Origin: Candidatus Saccharimonadales bacterium
Lineage (GTDB): Bacteria; Patescibacteriota; Saccharimonadia; Saccharimonadales; Saccharimonadaceae
Assembly: GCA_030146045.1 (NCBI GenBank)
Contig: JASLDG010000027.1
Coordinates: forward strand, 1-60,323
DNA length: 60,323 nt
Direction of reading: 5' to 3'
The notes below the pieces were generated by a model. The model was not told the origin of the DNA, did no database searches, and saw only the letters and a list, made by a program, of their open reading frames with translations. A program made the position numbers and the translations under genes. Numbering within the stretch: position 1 is the first letter of the stretch; each line of letters starts with the position of its first letter. Positions 26,670 through 34,967 of the stretch are shown piece after piece.

Positions 26670-27605
26670 TTATTCAGTATCACTATGGAATCTTTCGTAC
26701 GTTTCACGAAGATGCTCGTCTGTGACATGTGTGTAGACTTGGGTGGTGCTTATGTTGCTATGTCCAAGCATCGCCTGGACGCTACGGATATCTGCACCGT
26801 TCATAAGTAGGTCAGTCGCGTAACTGTGACGCAGCGTATGTGGGCTGACATGTTTGGTGATGCCAGCAAGCCGCGCATACTGACTCAGCATACGCTGTAT
26901 ACTGCGTGGACTGAGTCGCCGAAAGTCGCCACTTGTGGCTGTGCTATTATTGCGACTGTAATTAAGGAAAAGTGGGGGGAGTGTATCGCTGCGAGCTGCA
27001 AGATAAGTATTGATGTGGTCGGCTGCGCTACTGCTGACAAATACCGGACGATCCTTTTCTCCTTTTCCGCGTACCATAAACTCACGGCGCGTGAGGTTGA
27101 TGTCATCGCGATTCAGCGCGGTTAGTTCTGATACGCGTAGTCCACTTGAAAATAATAGCTCAATAATCGCGCGATCTCGAAGACCTGCTTCGGTATCGAG
27201 GGGAATTTGCGCGAGGAGTGTTTCGACTTCGTCGTAATGCAGGAAGGTTACTTGCTTACGGCTTACTTTTGGCAAGATGATACGATCCGCGGCAAGGCTC
27301 TCGATATTACGACGAGAAAGATAGGTGAGGAAACCACGCAGGGCGATTAAATGATAGCTTTGCGTGATAAGAGAAAGTTCCTGTCCAGACTTAGGATCTC
27401 GATAGCGATTAAGCCAAAGCCGGTAGCGACGGATATGTTCATTCGATATCTCTTTGGGCGTGCAATCGGTACCTATATATTCAACGAACCGCTCAAGATA
27501 ATGCGTGTAGTTGGCTGCTGTTTTACTTGAGCGACCACCTTCGACTTCAAGCGACTCAATAAAGTCATAAATGAGAGATGAAAGGTCGAGGTCTGTTTCT
27601 TGCAC
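26670..27605 (-). CDS. xerD: Tyrosine recombinase XerC/XerD family
   Basis: 311 residues from GTG 27603-27605. The N-terminal SAM-like DNA-binding domain (about 10-100) precedes the catalytic domain with Arg in SSGLRVSEL, HTLRHS, LGHSNISTTQ and the nucleophile Tyr in VYTHV. Length and motifs fit XerC/D, which resolve chromosome dimers at dif; an integrase role is less likely as no element borders were seen. An upstream TTG (27645-27647) would add 14 residues, but a promoter lies inside that extension, so the GTG is preferred. No dif-like site was identified. Confidence 0.88.
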   Translation of the reverse strand: MQETDLDLSSLIYDFIESLEVEGGRSSKTAANYTHYLERFVEYIGTDCTPKEISNEHIRRYRLWLNRYRDPKSGQELSLITQSYHLIALRGFLTYLSRRNIESLAADRIILPKVSRKQVTFLHYDEVETLLAQIPLDTEAGLRDRAIIELLFSSGLRVSELTALNRDDINLTRREFMVRGKGEKDRPVFVSSSAADHINTYLAARSDTLPPLFLNYSRNNSTATSGDFRRLSPRSIQRMLSQYARLAGITKHVSPHTLRHSYATDLLMNGADIRSVQAMLGHSNISTTQVYTHVTDEHLRETYERFHSDTE

Positions 27606-27614
27606 GATACTCTT

Positions 27615-27644
27615 AGCATACCTTACCTGGGTAGTGACGAGCAA
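27615..27644 (-). promoter_or_regulatory. Promoter of recombinase gene
   Basis: Minus strand TTGCTC (27639-27644), 18 bases, TATGCT (27615-27620), nine bases before the GTG. It helps decide the start. Confidence 0.5.
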
Positions 27645-27695
27645 CAAAATAAGGTATACTGAAGTACAGATATAATACTGATAAAAGGAGCAGTC

Positions 27696-28208
27696 GTGTC
27701 AGATAATAGTCACATTCAACAGACCCTAGTAGTATTTAAGCCGGATGCGGTACAGCGAGGTATCGTGGGTGAGATTCTTACTCGTTTTGAGCGTGTTGGT
27801 CTCAAGATTGTTGGAACAAAGATGATTGCACCAGATCGAGACCATTATTTTAAGCATTATGAAGAGATCGGCAAAATGGTCACTCGACGTGGTGATAAAG
27901 CATTTAAAGTAACACTCGACTTTATGAATCAAGGGCCTGTGATCGCAATGGTGTTTGAAGGCGTTGATGCGGTAATGCAAGTTCGTAAAATGGTTGGCGG
28001 TACCGAACCTCTTTCGGCTGCGCCAGGTACAATCCGTGGCGACTATTCGCATATGAGCTTTGGGTATGCCGATGACGAAGGCAAGGGTATCCCGAACCTG
28101 ATTCACGCGAGTGGCGATCCAGAAGAGGCAGTGCAAGAAATTTCACACTGGTTTAGTGATGCTGAGCTCTATACTTATGAGCGTGTAAACGAGAAATTTG
28201 TTCGATAA
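27696..28208 (+). CDS. ndk: Nucleoside diphosphate kinase
   Basis: 170 residues, starting at GTG 27696 after AAAGGAG. Ndk moves the terminal phosphate from NTPs to NDPs through a phosphohistidine. The substrate-binding start (TLVVFKPDAVQRGIVGEI) and the active site NLIHASGDPEEA with the catalytic His are present. It is about 25-30 residues longer than standard Ndk because of an insert (about residues 108-125, SHMSFGYADDEGKGIP) just before the active-site His. Confidence 0.95.
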   Translation: MSDNSHIQQTLVVFKPDAVQRGIVGEILTRFERVGLKIVGTKMIAPDRDHYFKHYEEIGKMVTRRGDKAFKVTLDFMNQGPVIAMVFEGVDAVMQVRKMVGGTEPLSAAPGTIRGDYSHMSFGYADDEGKGIPNLIHASGDPEEAVQEISHWFSDAELYTYERVNEKFVR

Positions 28209-28214
28209 ATTGTG

Positions 28215-28315
28215 TATAATAGGCGCACCTTGTAGGTAATCGATGCATAGAGCGAGCCTTTGGGTGCGCCTCATACCGGGTTTTCTCTGGTGTGAGAGTG
28301 GAGTATGTCCTCTCT
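28215..28315 (+). ncRNA. Structured segment between ndk and tRNA-Arg
   Basis: TATAAT (28215-28220) is followed by three hairpins: AGGCGCACC (28221-28229) with GGTGCGCCT (28263-28271), CATACC (28272-28277) with GGTGTG (28289-28294), and GAGAG with CTCTC before 28315. It may be a tRNA precursor leader or a small RNA. Confidence 0.35.
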
Positions 28316-28325
28316 AAAATAGTAT

Positions 28326-28400
28326 GCCCCTATAGTTCAATGGATAGAACAACTCCGTCCTAAGGTGTAGATTTACGTTCGAATCGTAATGGGGGTACCA
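28326..28400 (+). tRNA. tRNA-Arg (CCU anticodon)
   Basis: Cloverleaf with acceptor GCCCCTA/TGGGGGT, D-stem GTTC/GAAC, anticodon loop GTCCTAA and T-arm TTACG-TTCGAAT-CGTAA. CCA is encoded. One T-T mismatch lies in the anticodon stem and G1 pairs with U72. Confidence 0.88.
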
Positions 28401-28410
28401 GGTAGATGTG

Positions 28411-28416
28411 TATAAT
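28411..28416 (+). promoter_or_regulatory. -10 box of PH-domain gene
   Basis: TATAAT six bases before ATG 28423, right after the tRNA; a leaderless mRNA is expected. Confidence 0.55.
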
Positions 28417-28422
28417 GGTGGT

Positions 28423-28944
28423 ATGATGCGCAAGCAAAAAAATGTTAATGATAGTCAGGCGTTCGAGGGTCAGCGAGAGGATGAAGAAGTGCTCTTTGTT
28501 TTTCGGCGCCACTTGATTGCTATGCGTAAGGGCTTTTACCTTTTGCTCGGATGCTTAGTTGTGACCAGTATTCCTTTTTTGGTTTGGCAAGATAACCTCA
28601 TGCTTGTATTGCTTCCAATGGTGGGTCTGGTGCTTGGATTGATCCTCTTTGGCTACCACTATCTTATGTGGTATTTTACAATTTACGTTTTGACGAATCA
28701 GCGACTTCGCCAGATTACACAGCATGGTTTTTTTGGCAAGGATGTCGTAGAGCTACGCTTATCGAAAGTGCAAAATATCAGCTACAATGTGCCGGGGTTT
28801 AGTGGTGAGATATTCGGCTTTGGGACGATTATTATTCAAACCTATGTCGGTGATCTTGTAATTCACAAGGTAGAGCACCCAGAGGCGGTGTATAATAAAT
28901 TACAGGATGCGGTTTTGGCCGTGGCGGACGAGGAAAAGATATAG
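28423..28944 (+). CDS. PH-domain membrane protein
   Basis: 173 residues. Two adjacent hydrophobic segments (about 37-57 and 60-82) are followed by a bacterial PH-like domain (about 85-165) with YVLTNQRLRQI, as in YdbT/DUF304-type proteins. These are membrane-associated with poorly known roles. The start at 28423 is preferred over the GTG at 28408, since the latter would include the -10 box. It is followed closely by the parvulin-like gene, probably in one operon. Confidence 0.8.
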   Translation: MMRKQKNVNDSQAFEGQREDEEVLFVFRRHLIAMRKGFYLLLGCLVVTSIPFLVWQDNLMLVLLPMVGLVLGLILFGYHYLMWYFTIYVLTNQRLRQITQHGFFGKDVVELRLSKVQNISYNVPGFSGEIFGFGTIIIQTYVGDLVIHKVEHPEAVYNKLQDAVLAVADEEKI

Positions 28945-28950
28945 GGGATT

Positions 28951-29994
28951 ATGAAGAAGATATTGCGAAAGAAAAAAACGCCAATTGTACACGAGCGTAT
29001 TACCAACGAAACTGTTGCTGAACATCGTGAGCGAATTTTAGCTGGTGGTCGGCGATTTAAGTATCCTGTGCAGTATGCTCGTCATCGGCTTGTATTCAAC
29101 ACTATTATTATTAGTGTGATCGCGCTTATTATTTTCATTATATTTGTGTGGTGGCAACTCTATTCAGTTCAGAGTACTTCAACATTTTTCTATCGTATGA
29201 CACGTGCGCTTCCGCTTCCGGTCGCATCAGTGGATGGTGAGCAAGTCCCCTATAGTTACTATCTTATGAACTACCGATCTCAGGCTCACTATTTAACGGT
29301 AAAAGAGGGGGTTGATCTCGGCGCGCCTGATAGCAAACGTCAGGTTGAGTTTATTAAGCGTAAGGCGATGCGTGATGCGCAGTCGGATGTGTATGCTGAG
29401 AAAATCGCTAAACAAAAGGATATTTCAGTGAGTGACAAAGATGTCGATGATGCAATTTTGCGTCAGCGCCGGTCACGAGATGGAGTCGCATCGGAACAGA
29501 CCTATGATGCTATTGTTCTCGATCATTTCGGGTGGACACCTCAAGAGGCTCGTGAAGTGACGCGACGTAAGCTGTTACAGCAACGAGTTGCTTATGCCGT
29601 TGATGATGTCGCAGAGGGTCAACGAAAAGCTGTTGAGGACCATCTCGGAAAAAATGTTGAATTTGATGCTATTGCAAAAGAGGTCGGTGGAAATGGTGCT
29701 GCCAAGGTAACCTCTGCGATTACACCACTGGTGCCTCGTTCTAACCAAGACGATGGGCTTGCATTACGAGCCTCAACTCTGAAAAAAGGCGAAGTATCAC
29801 CCGTCTTCAAATCAACGTCAGGTGATGGTTATTATGTCGTAAAGCTCCTCGATGCTGATAATAATTCTCGAATTAGCTACGCTTTTATTAAAATTCCTCT
29901 GACTGTATTTTCCTCACGGCTTGATATGCTCCAGAAGCAGCATAAAATTAGTGAGTATATTACAATTCCCGAAGCAAAACCGCAATCATTATAA
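28951..29994 (+). CDS. SurA/parvulin-like membrane-anchored chaperone
   Basis: 347 residues. A basic cytoplasmic start is followed by one membrane helix (about 48-72) and an external portion. Residues about 90-215 resemble the SurA N-terminal chaperone domain, and about 215-335 resemble a parvulin-type peptidyl-prolyl isomerase (LKKGEVSPVFKSTSGDGYYVVKLLD is split across this region). Such proteins help exported proteins fold at the cell surface. The isomerase domain looks degenerate at its start, so chaperone activity may dominate. GGGG lies just before the ATG. Confidence 0.72.
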   Translation: MKKILRKKKTPIVHERITNETVAEHRERILAGGRRFKYPVQYARHRLVFNTIIISVIALIIFIIFVWWQLYSVQSTSTFFYRMTRALPLPVASVDGEQVPYSYYLMNYRSQAHYLTVKEGVDLGAPDSKRQVEFIKRKAMRDAQSDVYAEKIAKQKDISVSDKDVDDAILRQRRSRDGVASEQTYDAIVLDHFGWTPQEAREVTRRKLLQQRVAYAVDDVAEGQRKAVEDHLGKNVEFDAIAKEVGGNGAAKVTSAITPLVPRSNQDDGLALRASTLKKGEVSPVFKSTSGDGYYVVKLLDADNNSRISYAFIKIPLTVFSSRLDMLQKQHKISEYITIPEAKPQSL

Positions 29995-30003
29995 GGAGGT
30001 GCT

Positions 30004-30612
30004 ATGCATAGTATGACATTACCAGATTTACCATATGATTATGATGCCTTAGGGCAGTATATCAGCGGTGCGATTATGCGGTTGCATCACGATAAGCATC
30101 ATCAGGCGTATGTTGATAAATTAAATGCAGCTCTTGATCAGGCGCCGGCGCTCAAAGAGCGGTCTCTTGAGAATCTGCTGGAATCAATCGATACGCTGCC
30201 GTCTGATGTGCAGCAGGCAATTCGTAATCATGGCGGTGGTCACTATAATCATTCGCTTTTTTGGCAATGGATGTCACCCGATGGAGGCGGTGAGCCATCA
30301 GGCCCTGTAGCTGATAAGTTGACTGAAAAGTATGGTAGCTTTCAGGGATTTGTCGATGAATTTACCACTCAGTCGTTAACGGTATTTGGAAGTGGGTGGG
30401 CATGGTTACTGCCTGACTTTGAGATTATGACGACACCCAACCAGGATTCTCCCATTATGCTTGGAAAAGGTACGCCGCTACTTGGTCTTGATGTTTGGGA
30501 GCATGCTTATTACCTTGACTATAAGAATAAGCGTGATGACTATGTCAAAGCATGGTGGAACGTTGTTAATTGGGACGTTGTTGCCGATCGACACCGCACT
30601 ATAGCAAACTAG
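30004..30612 (+). CDS. sodA: Iron/manganese superoxide dismutase
   Basis: 202 residues of the Fe/Mn SOD family, which converts superoxide to oxygen and peroxide. Metal ligands are visible: His in HHDKHHQAYV (residue about 28), His in NHSLFW (about 83), Asp in DVWEHAYYL and the His two residues later. AAGGAGGT precedes the ATG at 30004. Whether it uses Fe or Mn cannot be told from sequence by eye. It ends seven bases before the convergent surface-protein gene. Confidence 0.95.
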   Translation: MHSMTLPDLPYDYDALGQYISGAIMRLHHDKHHQAYVDKLNAALDQAPALKERSLENLLESIDTLPSDVQQAIRNHGGGHYNHSLFWQWMSPDGGGEPSGPVADKLTEKYGSFQGFVDEFTTQSLTVFGSGWAWLLPDFEIMTTPNQDSPIMLGKGTPLLGLDVWEHAYYLDYKNKRDDYVKAWWNVVNWDVVADRHRTIAN

Positions 30613-30619
30613 GGGGTTA

Positions 30620-32140
30620 CTATGACTGCGACTTATATGGTGGCACTGTGGTGCCGTTTGCTGCTAGCTTTGACGAATCCTGTGTCATTCGTGTAGGTGT
30701 CGAGGAGGGTGTGTCGAACATGTCGATCGGCTCTTCATCATCGATGTGGACTGAATTATGTGAGTATTCAGGCAATATTGAGGGCTGATGAACAGGTGTG
30801 GTAGCCGGTTGTGACTCCCAGTCGTATCCATCATCGATCACAACAGCAGCCTGCTGTGCGCCCGAGGATGAACCAAATGACTCATATCGGCGGCGTCGGA
30901 TAGTAACATATACGATAAATGCTACTGCTACAACTGCAAATCCACCGACAAGTACCCCAAGAAATAAGAGAATTGAGAATGAACCACCAGAGGTACCTTG
31001 TGATGTTCCTTTAGGCAAATCAAAGCTGAAGGACTGAGTTTTTGGTGGATCGCTCCCTGAAGGAATGGTCTGAGCAGTTACTGCAAAAGAGACAGTTTTG
31101 GTAGCGCCATCAGTAGTGGCGATTGTGCCGTTATAGGAACCTGCTGCAAGTGCAAGGCTGACAATGCCGTCGTTTGTTGCTGCGTATGTTTGCTGCCCAA
31201 TAGTAATTTTTGCAGCTGAGGCGGGTGCGCCGACTTGTGTAATAGAGAGTTTCACTGGATACCCTTGGGTAATGATAGTTCGACTATATGTGCCTGTCGT
31301 GCCGTCTGCTCGTGTTGCGCTAATAATGAGATAATATCGGACGCCTGGCGTAAGTTCCGCAAGCACCCCTGAGAACGAATTAGTACCTTGTTTGGATACA
31401 GGTGCAGGTTTTGTGACCGCATCGCTACTTGTGCCATAGAGGAGGGTGCTTGTTGCATCGGCTGTATTAAGCTCCCAGTTGATTGTGGCGGATGTGTACG
31501 TTGTTTGTGAGGTGACATTCTTAATAAGCCCACTGGTGTCGGGTGTAGTATCTTCTTCGGTTGGCTGTTCAACGGGTGGTGTTACTGGCTCTGTTGGGGC
31601 AGGTGTTGGCGTTGGCGCTGGAGGTGCCGGAGTGGGCGTTGGGGCAGGTGTTGGCGTTGGCGCTGGAGGTGCCGGAGCATTGATTGTGAAAGTACCTTCC
31701 TTGAGGATAGTCGCCCCACCTCCAAGAGTGCTTCCGCCGCTAAATCTTACGCTTGCAGTGCCTCCCGCCAGGGTCTTAAATGTAACTTTCATGACGACGA
31801 GGAGTCCCTTTTTTGTACTGGCGCCACTACTGAAATTGATTGTTCCGGTGCCTTGGCTAATCGTGACCCCTGAAAAATTATTGCCATCCGATGAAGTGTT
31901 AGTAACTGCTAAAAGATTTTGAGGGTAGGTTAGGGTGCCATTTGCCGAAACACCAGAAGTGTCAGAGTAGCCCCGCACAGTGATGGTAAATGTAGTATCG
32001 GTAGACATGGTTGAGCTTGGTGGATCAACAAGGAGTTGCTCACCAGCAGCCAGACTTATAGAGGAAGGCAGTATGAGTAGCCCTACTAAAATGGTGTATG
32101 CAACTCGCGTGAAGAAGTGACGAATAGAGTCGAAGCGCAT
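30620..32140 (-). CDS. Cohesin/FN3-type surface protein, single-pass
   Basis: 506 residues. A signal peptide (about 1-31) is followed by a cohesin-like beta domain (about 35-160), a Pro/Thr/Ala-rich linker (about 160-200), a fibronectin type III-like domain (about 205-295), a small beta domain of the PEGA/carboxypeptidase-regulatory kind (about 295-370), a membrane helix (about 385-412) and a cytoplasmic tail. The architecture matches its neighbour, so the pair is a duplication. It probably works on the cell surface, perhaps in adhesion. No sortase motif was seen. Confidence 0.82.
   Translation of the reverse strand: MRFDSIRHFFTRVAYTILVGLLILPSSISLAAGEQLLVDPPSSTMSTDTTFTITVRGYSDTSGVSANGTLTYPQNLLAVTNTSSDGNNFSGVTISQGTGTINFSSGASTKKGLLVVMKVTFKTLAGGTASVRFSGGSTLGGGATILKEGTFTINAPAPPAPTPTPAPTPTPAPPAPTPTPAPTEPVTPPVEQPTEEDTTPDTSGLIKNVTSQTTYTSATINWELNTADATSTLLYGTSSDAVTKPAPVSKQGTNSFSGVLAELTPGVRYYLIISATRADGTTGTYSRTIITQGYPVKLSITQVGAPASAAKITIGQQTYAATNDGIVSLALAAGSYNGTIATTDGATKTVSFAVTAQTIPSGSDPPKTQSFSFDLPKGTSQGTSGGSFSILLFLGVLVGGFAVVAVAFIVYVTIRRRRYESFGSSSGAQQAAVVIDDGYDWESQPATTPVHQPSILPEYSHNSVHIDDEEPIDMFDTPSSTPTRMTQDSSKLAANGTTVPPYKSQS
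31596..31677. repeat. Direct repeat coding the Pro/Thr linker
   Basis: A 37-base unit at 31596-31632 is repeated at 31641-31677, with a period of 45 bases (15 codons) in frame. It encodes the PAPTPTP-type linker, so linker length can change by slippage. Confidence 0.75.
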
Positions 32141-32141
32141 A

Positions 32142-34085
32142 CTAGGCTCCTCCTTGTATATGTGTACCTTGGCGATGAATGATGCTTAATTCACCGGTCG
32201 ATTCATCATACACTGCACTCGGTTCATCTGGAGCTACCTCTTCTATGGTTATGTCATGTGTTGCTTGGCCTCCAGGTTCGTTGTCGAGCGGATCGTTCGG
32301 TGTAATAGAATTGGGTTGTCCAGCTTGTTCTTGGGCGTAGAGCTGTTCCTCTGGTGATGAAAGAGGGGTATTCTCGAGTTCGTTGGTGTTAAGGGATTGT
32401 TCGTACACGGTGAGTGCAGGTATTTCTTCGTCAGGGCTCGTGCTATAGGTGACTGGCGTCAGTATGTCATCGGGCTCGCTGACGGGCAATTGACCTGAAT
32501 TTTCAGTATAAGGTACAGGACTAGCATCCACAGGTATATACTCCGCAGGATATTGAGTAGTATCTGTACCCAAGGTGGAGTCATACTGAGAGGCAGTGGG
32601 TGTGGGCGCATCGATATCTTGAACACCGAGCTCGGCGTAAGGCTGCTCTGCCTCAGGGACGAGCTGTTGTTCGACTGATTGGATAGTATTTGATGGCTCA
32701 GGAGCCCAAGCGTAATTATCTACCGTGGCAACAGGTAAGCCACTTGCCGCTTCGTTTCGTTTGCGTCGCCAGAGTAAGAAACCGAGGATAAGACCAACGA
32801 ACAGGAGTCCTCCGATGACCGCAACAATGAGTGGAAGAATTGAGTTCGCAAATGAATTGCTCGTGCCTGGACTTGCAATATCGAGGGTAATGGATTGCAC
32901 TGCGGGGCTTTTGCCATTTGTAGGTACTTCAACTTTTTTAACAGTGAAGGCTGTCTCCTTTGAAACTCCACTTGTATCAGTGAGTGTTACCTTGTAATCT
33001 CCAGCTGCAAGCTCTAATGCCTGCAAGCTACCGTCTCGCTTTGTAGTATATGTGTTACTTTCAAGTTTGACTGTTGCGCCCGCGACAACTTCTTTGCCAT
33101 TCAGAACAGTGATTTTTGTTGGATACCCGCGTGTTGTAAATGATCCACTATAGGTTGCCTGTCCACCACTTGATGTCGAAATGGCGTTAATTAAGTAGTA
33201 ATATCTCGTACCAGGTGTCAGTTTATTTTGCGTGACACGAAATGTGCCATCCTCCTGAGTTTGGGCGTTGATGGTTGTGGTGAGTTTATTTTTTGATGTG
33301 CCGAATTGAACGACGGTCGTGACATCAGGCTGATTTGTTGACCATGTGACCGAGCCTGATTCCCAAGCAGGGGTTGATTTTACGTTTGAGATTGCTAGAC
33401 TTCCGGTAGAGGTCACGACAGGTGCAGGCTCAGATAGGTCTGGTAGTATCAGCTGATCAAGTGGTGGTGTGGGCGTAGGTGCAGGAGTGGATGGTTGTGG
33501 TGTAGGCGTAGGTGTCGGCTTGGGGGTAGGCGTAGGTGTAGGCGTAGGTGTCGGCGGGGGTGGTGTCGTGCAATTTGGGGGTGTCCCAATAGTGCCGGCG
33601 GGACATGTCGGAGCTGCAATAAGGTACGTGGCATTTTGTAGTGCTGTTGGTCCGTCGTGTACATTTGAGCCAGCGCCAAAGTTTAGAGGTGCATTACCTG
33701 TGCCTGTGGCTTTAAATGTGATATTAAAAAGATGAAGGTTTGATCCGTTGGGTGGAAGGAAGAGGAAGGCGGTGTATTGAACAGTGCCTGCATTGTTGTC
33801 TATAGTTGTATAACCTCCGAATGCACTTCCTGACGTCGAGGCGGATGTGACCTGAAGGGTGTTTTTTGGGAACTGTACAATGACGGTGGCTCCACCCGCA
33901 AAACTTGTTGCTGGTGCCACGTTTGTCTTTACTCCAATTGTGAACGTCGACCCTGGGTCAAACCGACCGCTACCGGGGCTAAAGAAGAGGGTACCAGCCG
34001 AGGCATGTGCAACTGGCGGTATTGAAAACCCCCATGCCACAAGAATAGCGAGGCTATATAGAAAGATGGTACGCGGGATTTTCAT
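32142..34085 (-). CDS. Cohesin/FN3-type surface protein, paralogue
   Basis: 647 residues from the ATG at 34083-34085; an in-frame start at 34160 would run through the tRNA terminator and is rejected. Signal peptide (about 1-28, ending AHASA), cohesin-like domain (about 30-160), Pro/Thr linker with PTPTPTP repeats (about 170-215), FN3-like domain (about 225-320), PEGA-like domain (about 320-400), membrane helix (about 410-435) and an acidic cytoplasmic tail of about 200 residues. The tail is much longer than in the paralogue. The next gene starts one base after its stop. Confidence 0.82.
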   Translation of the reverse strand: MKIPRTIFLYSLAILVAWGFSIPPVAHASAGTLFFSPGSGRFDPGSTFTIGVKTNVAPATSFAGGATVIVQFPKNTLQVTSASTSGSAFGGYTTIDNNAGTVQYTAFLFLPPNGSNLHLFNITFKATGTGNAPLNFGAGSNVHDGPTALQNATYLIAAPTCPAGTIGTPPNCTTPPPPTPTPTPTPTPKPTPTPTPQPSTPAPTPTPPLDQLILPDLSEPAPVVTSTGSLAISNVKSTPAWESGSVTWSTNQPDVTTVVQFGTSKNKLTTTINAQTQEDGTFRVTQNKLTPGTRYYYLINAISTSSGGQATYSGSFTTRGYPTKITVLNGKEVVAGATVKLESNTYTTKRDGSLQALELAAGDYKVTLTDTSGVSKETAFTVKKVEVPTNGKSPAVQSITLDIASPGTSNSFANSILPLIVAVIGGLLFVGLILGFLLWRRKRNEAASGLPVATVDNYAWAPEPSNTIQSVEQQLVPEAEQPYAELGVQDIDAPTPTASQYDSTLGTDTTQYPAEYIPVDASPVPYTENSGQLPVSEPDDILTPVTYSTSPDEEIPALTVYEQSLNTNELENTPLSSPEEQLYAQEQAGQPNSITPNDPLDNEPGGQATHDITIEEVAPDEPSAVYDESTGELSIIHRQGTHIQGGA

Positions 34086-34127
34086 TACTGTTATGGTGTT
34101 TATGTTATGTTGAGTGTTTCTACCTGT

Positions 34128-34133
34128 AATTAT
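34128..34133 (-). promoter_or_regulatory. -10 box of the surface-protein pair
   Basis: Minus strand TATAAT about 42 bases before the ATG at 34085. No clear -35; the leader would be about 35 bases without an obvious Shine-Dalgarno site. Confidence 0.4.
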
Positions 34134-34150
34134 AGCATGATTGGCACTAA

Positions 34151-34180
34151 AAAAGAACAAGCTTTTTCACTTGTTCTTTT
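34151..34180 (-). terminator. Terminator after tRNA-Asp
   Basis: AAAAGAACAAG (34151-34161) pairs perfectly with CTTGTTCTTTT (34170-34180); on the minus strand it follows tRNA-Asp and ends in a T-run. Confidence 0.8.
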
Positions 34181-34202
34181 CATGTGACATTGAGGCGCTT
34201 TC

Positions 34203-34280
34203 TGGCGGGCCCGACCGGATTCGAACCGGCGATCTCCTCCGTGACAGGGAGGCGTGATAGGCCAACTTCACTACGAGCCC
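34203..34280 (-). tRNA. tRNA-Asp (GUC anticodon)
   Basis: Minus strand acceptor GGGCTCG with CGGGCCC, anticodon stem CTCC/GGAG around CTGTCAC, discriminator G73 (standard for Asp) and encoded CCA. Confidence 0.93.
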
Positions 34281-34407
34281 ATCAGAGAGAGCCTCAATAC
34301 TCTACGTAGCATAGCAGTTCTAGTGGTAATATGCAATATTCTATGCGGCTATTTTCTTTTTTAAGTACTGATTGGTATAATATGATGGTGCTAGAGTAAA
34401 TAATAAT

Positions 34408-34483
34408 GCCGCTGTAGCTCAGCTGGTAGAGCGGCGCTTTCGTAAAGCGTAGGTCTCCGGTTCAAATCCGGACAGCGGCTCCA
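34408..34483 (+). tRNA. tRNA-Thr (CGU anticodon)
   Basis: Acceptor GCCGCTG/CAGCGGC, anticodon loop TTCGTAA and T-arm CTCCGG-TTCAAAT-CCGGA. Discriminator is U73 and CCA is encoded. The U73 matters for the T-box before thrS. Confidence 0.95.
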
Positions 34484-34489
34484 AACTAT

Positions 34490-34564
34490 GCGGGTATCGT
34501 ATAGTGGCTAATATGCAACCTTCCCAAGGTTGAGAGCAGAGTTCGATTCTCTGTATCCGCACCA
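34490..34564 (+). tRNA. tRNA-Gly (CCC anticodon)
   Basis: Acceptor GCGGGTA/TATCCGC, anticodon loop TTCCCAA, T-loop TTCGATT, discriminator A73 and encoded CCA. It lies seven bases after tRNA-Thr, so the two share a transcript. Confidence 0.93.
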
Positions 34565-34577
34565 GAATAGAAAAGCC

Positions 34578-34955
34578 ATGAAAGCAAATATCCTTACTAC
34601 CACAAAAGCAGCCTTTTCGAACCGTTCATTTATGATTGCGGCTATTGTTTTAACATTCCTCACAATACTATTTTGTCTTTTTGTAAGCTTGAGTATACAT
34701 GTGAGCGATCTTCAGGTGGTGACACATTATACATCATTTGGATCGACTAATTTTTATCGCGATCGATGGTACTATCTTATTGATTTTATCGTTTTCGGGC
34801 TTATGACACTTGGTTTCTATATTGCACTAGCGTGCCGCCTATTCTCTCAGAAAGGTCGAGATCTTGCGGTTGCATTTTTATTGCTAGGCTGTGCAATTAT
34901 CTTGATTGCGTTTACATTTACAGCGCAGGTCATGCGATTGGCTTCATTTTCGTAG
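34578..34955 (+). CDS. Three-helix membrane protein, hypothetical
   Basis: 125 residues with three hydrophobic helices (about 18-40, 64-85, 95-120) and a short loop containing aromatic residues between the first two. No family recognised. It starts 14 bases after tRNA-Gly, with no Shine-Dalgarno site, and lies 12 bases before the glycosyltransferase gene; it may be co-transcribed with the tRNAs and work with the glycosyltransferase. Confidence 0.62.
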   Translation: MKANILTTTKAAFSNRSFMIAAIVLTFLTILFCLFVSLSIHVSDLQVVTHYTSFGSTNFYRDRWYYLIDFIVFGLMTLGFYIALACRLFSQKGRDLAVAFLLLGCAIILIAFTFTAQVMRLASFS

Positions 34956-34961
34956 TAATAT
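34956..34961 (+). promoter_or_regulatory. -10 box of glycosyltransferase gene
   Basis: TAATAT six bases before ATG 34968. It overlaps the end of the previous gene; -35 is poor. Confidence 0.4.
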
Positions 34962-34967
34962 AGAACT

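Noticed and set aside
26670..27647. Integrase of a mobile element
   Set aside because: No attachment repeats, tRNA border or phage genes were seen; length and motifs fit a housekeeping Xer protein.
31561..31680. Repeats resembling a CRISPR array
   Set aside because: The units are in-frame codons for a Pro/Thr linker, with no unique spacers and no cas genes.
33469..33735. Gly/Val-rich plus-strand frame
   Set aside because: It is the antisense reading of the Pro/Thr linker of the surface protein.
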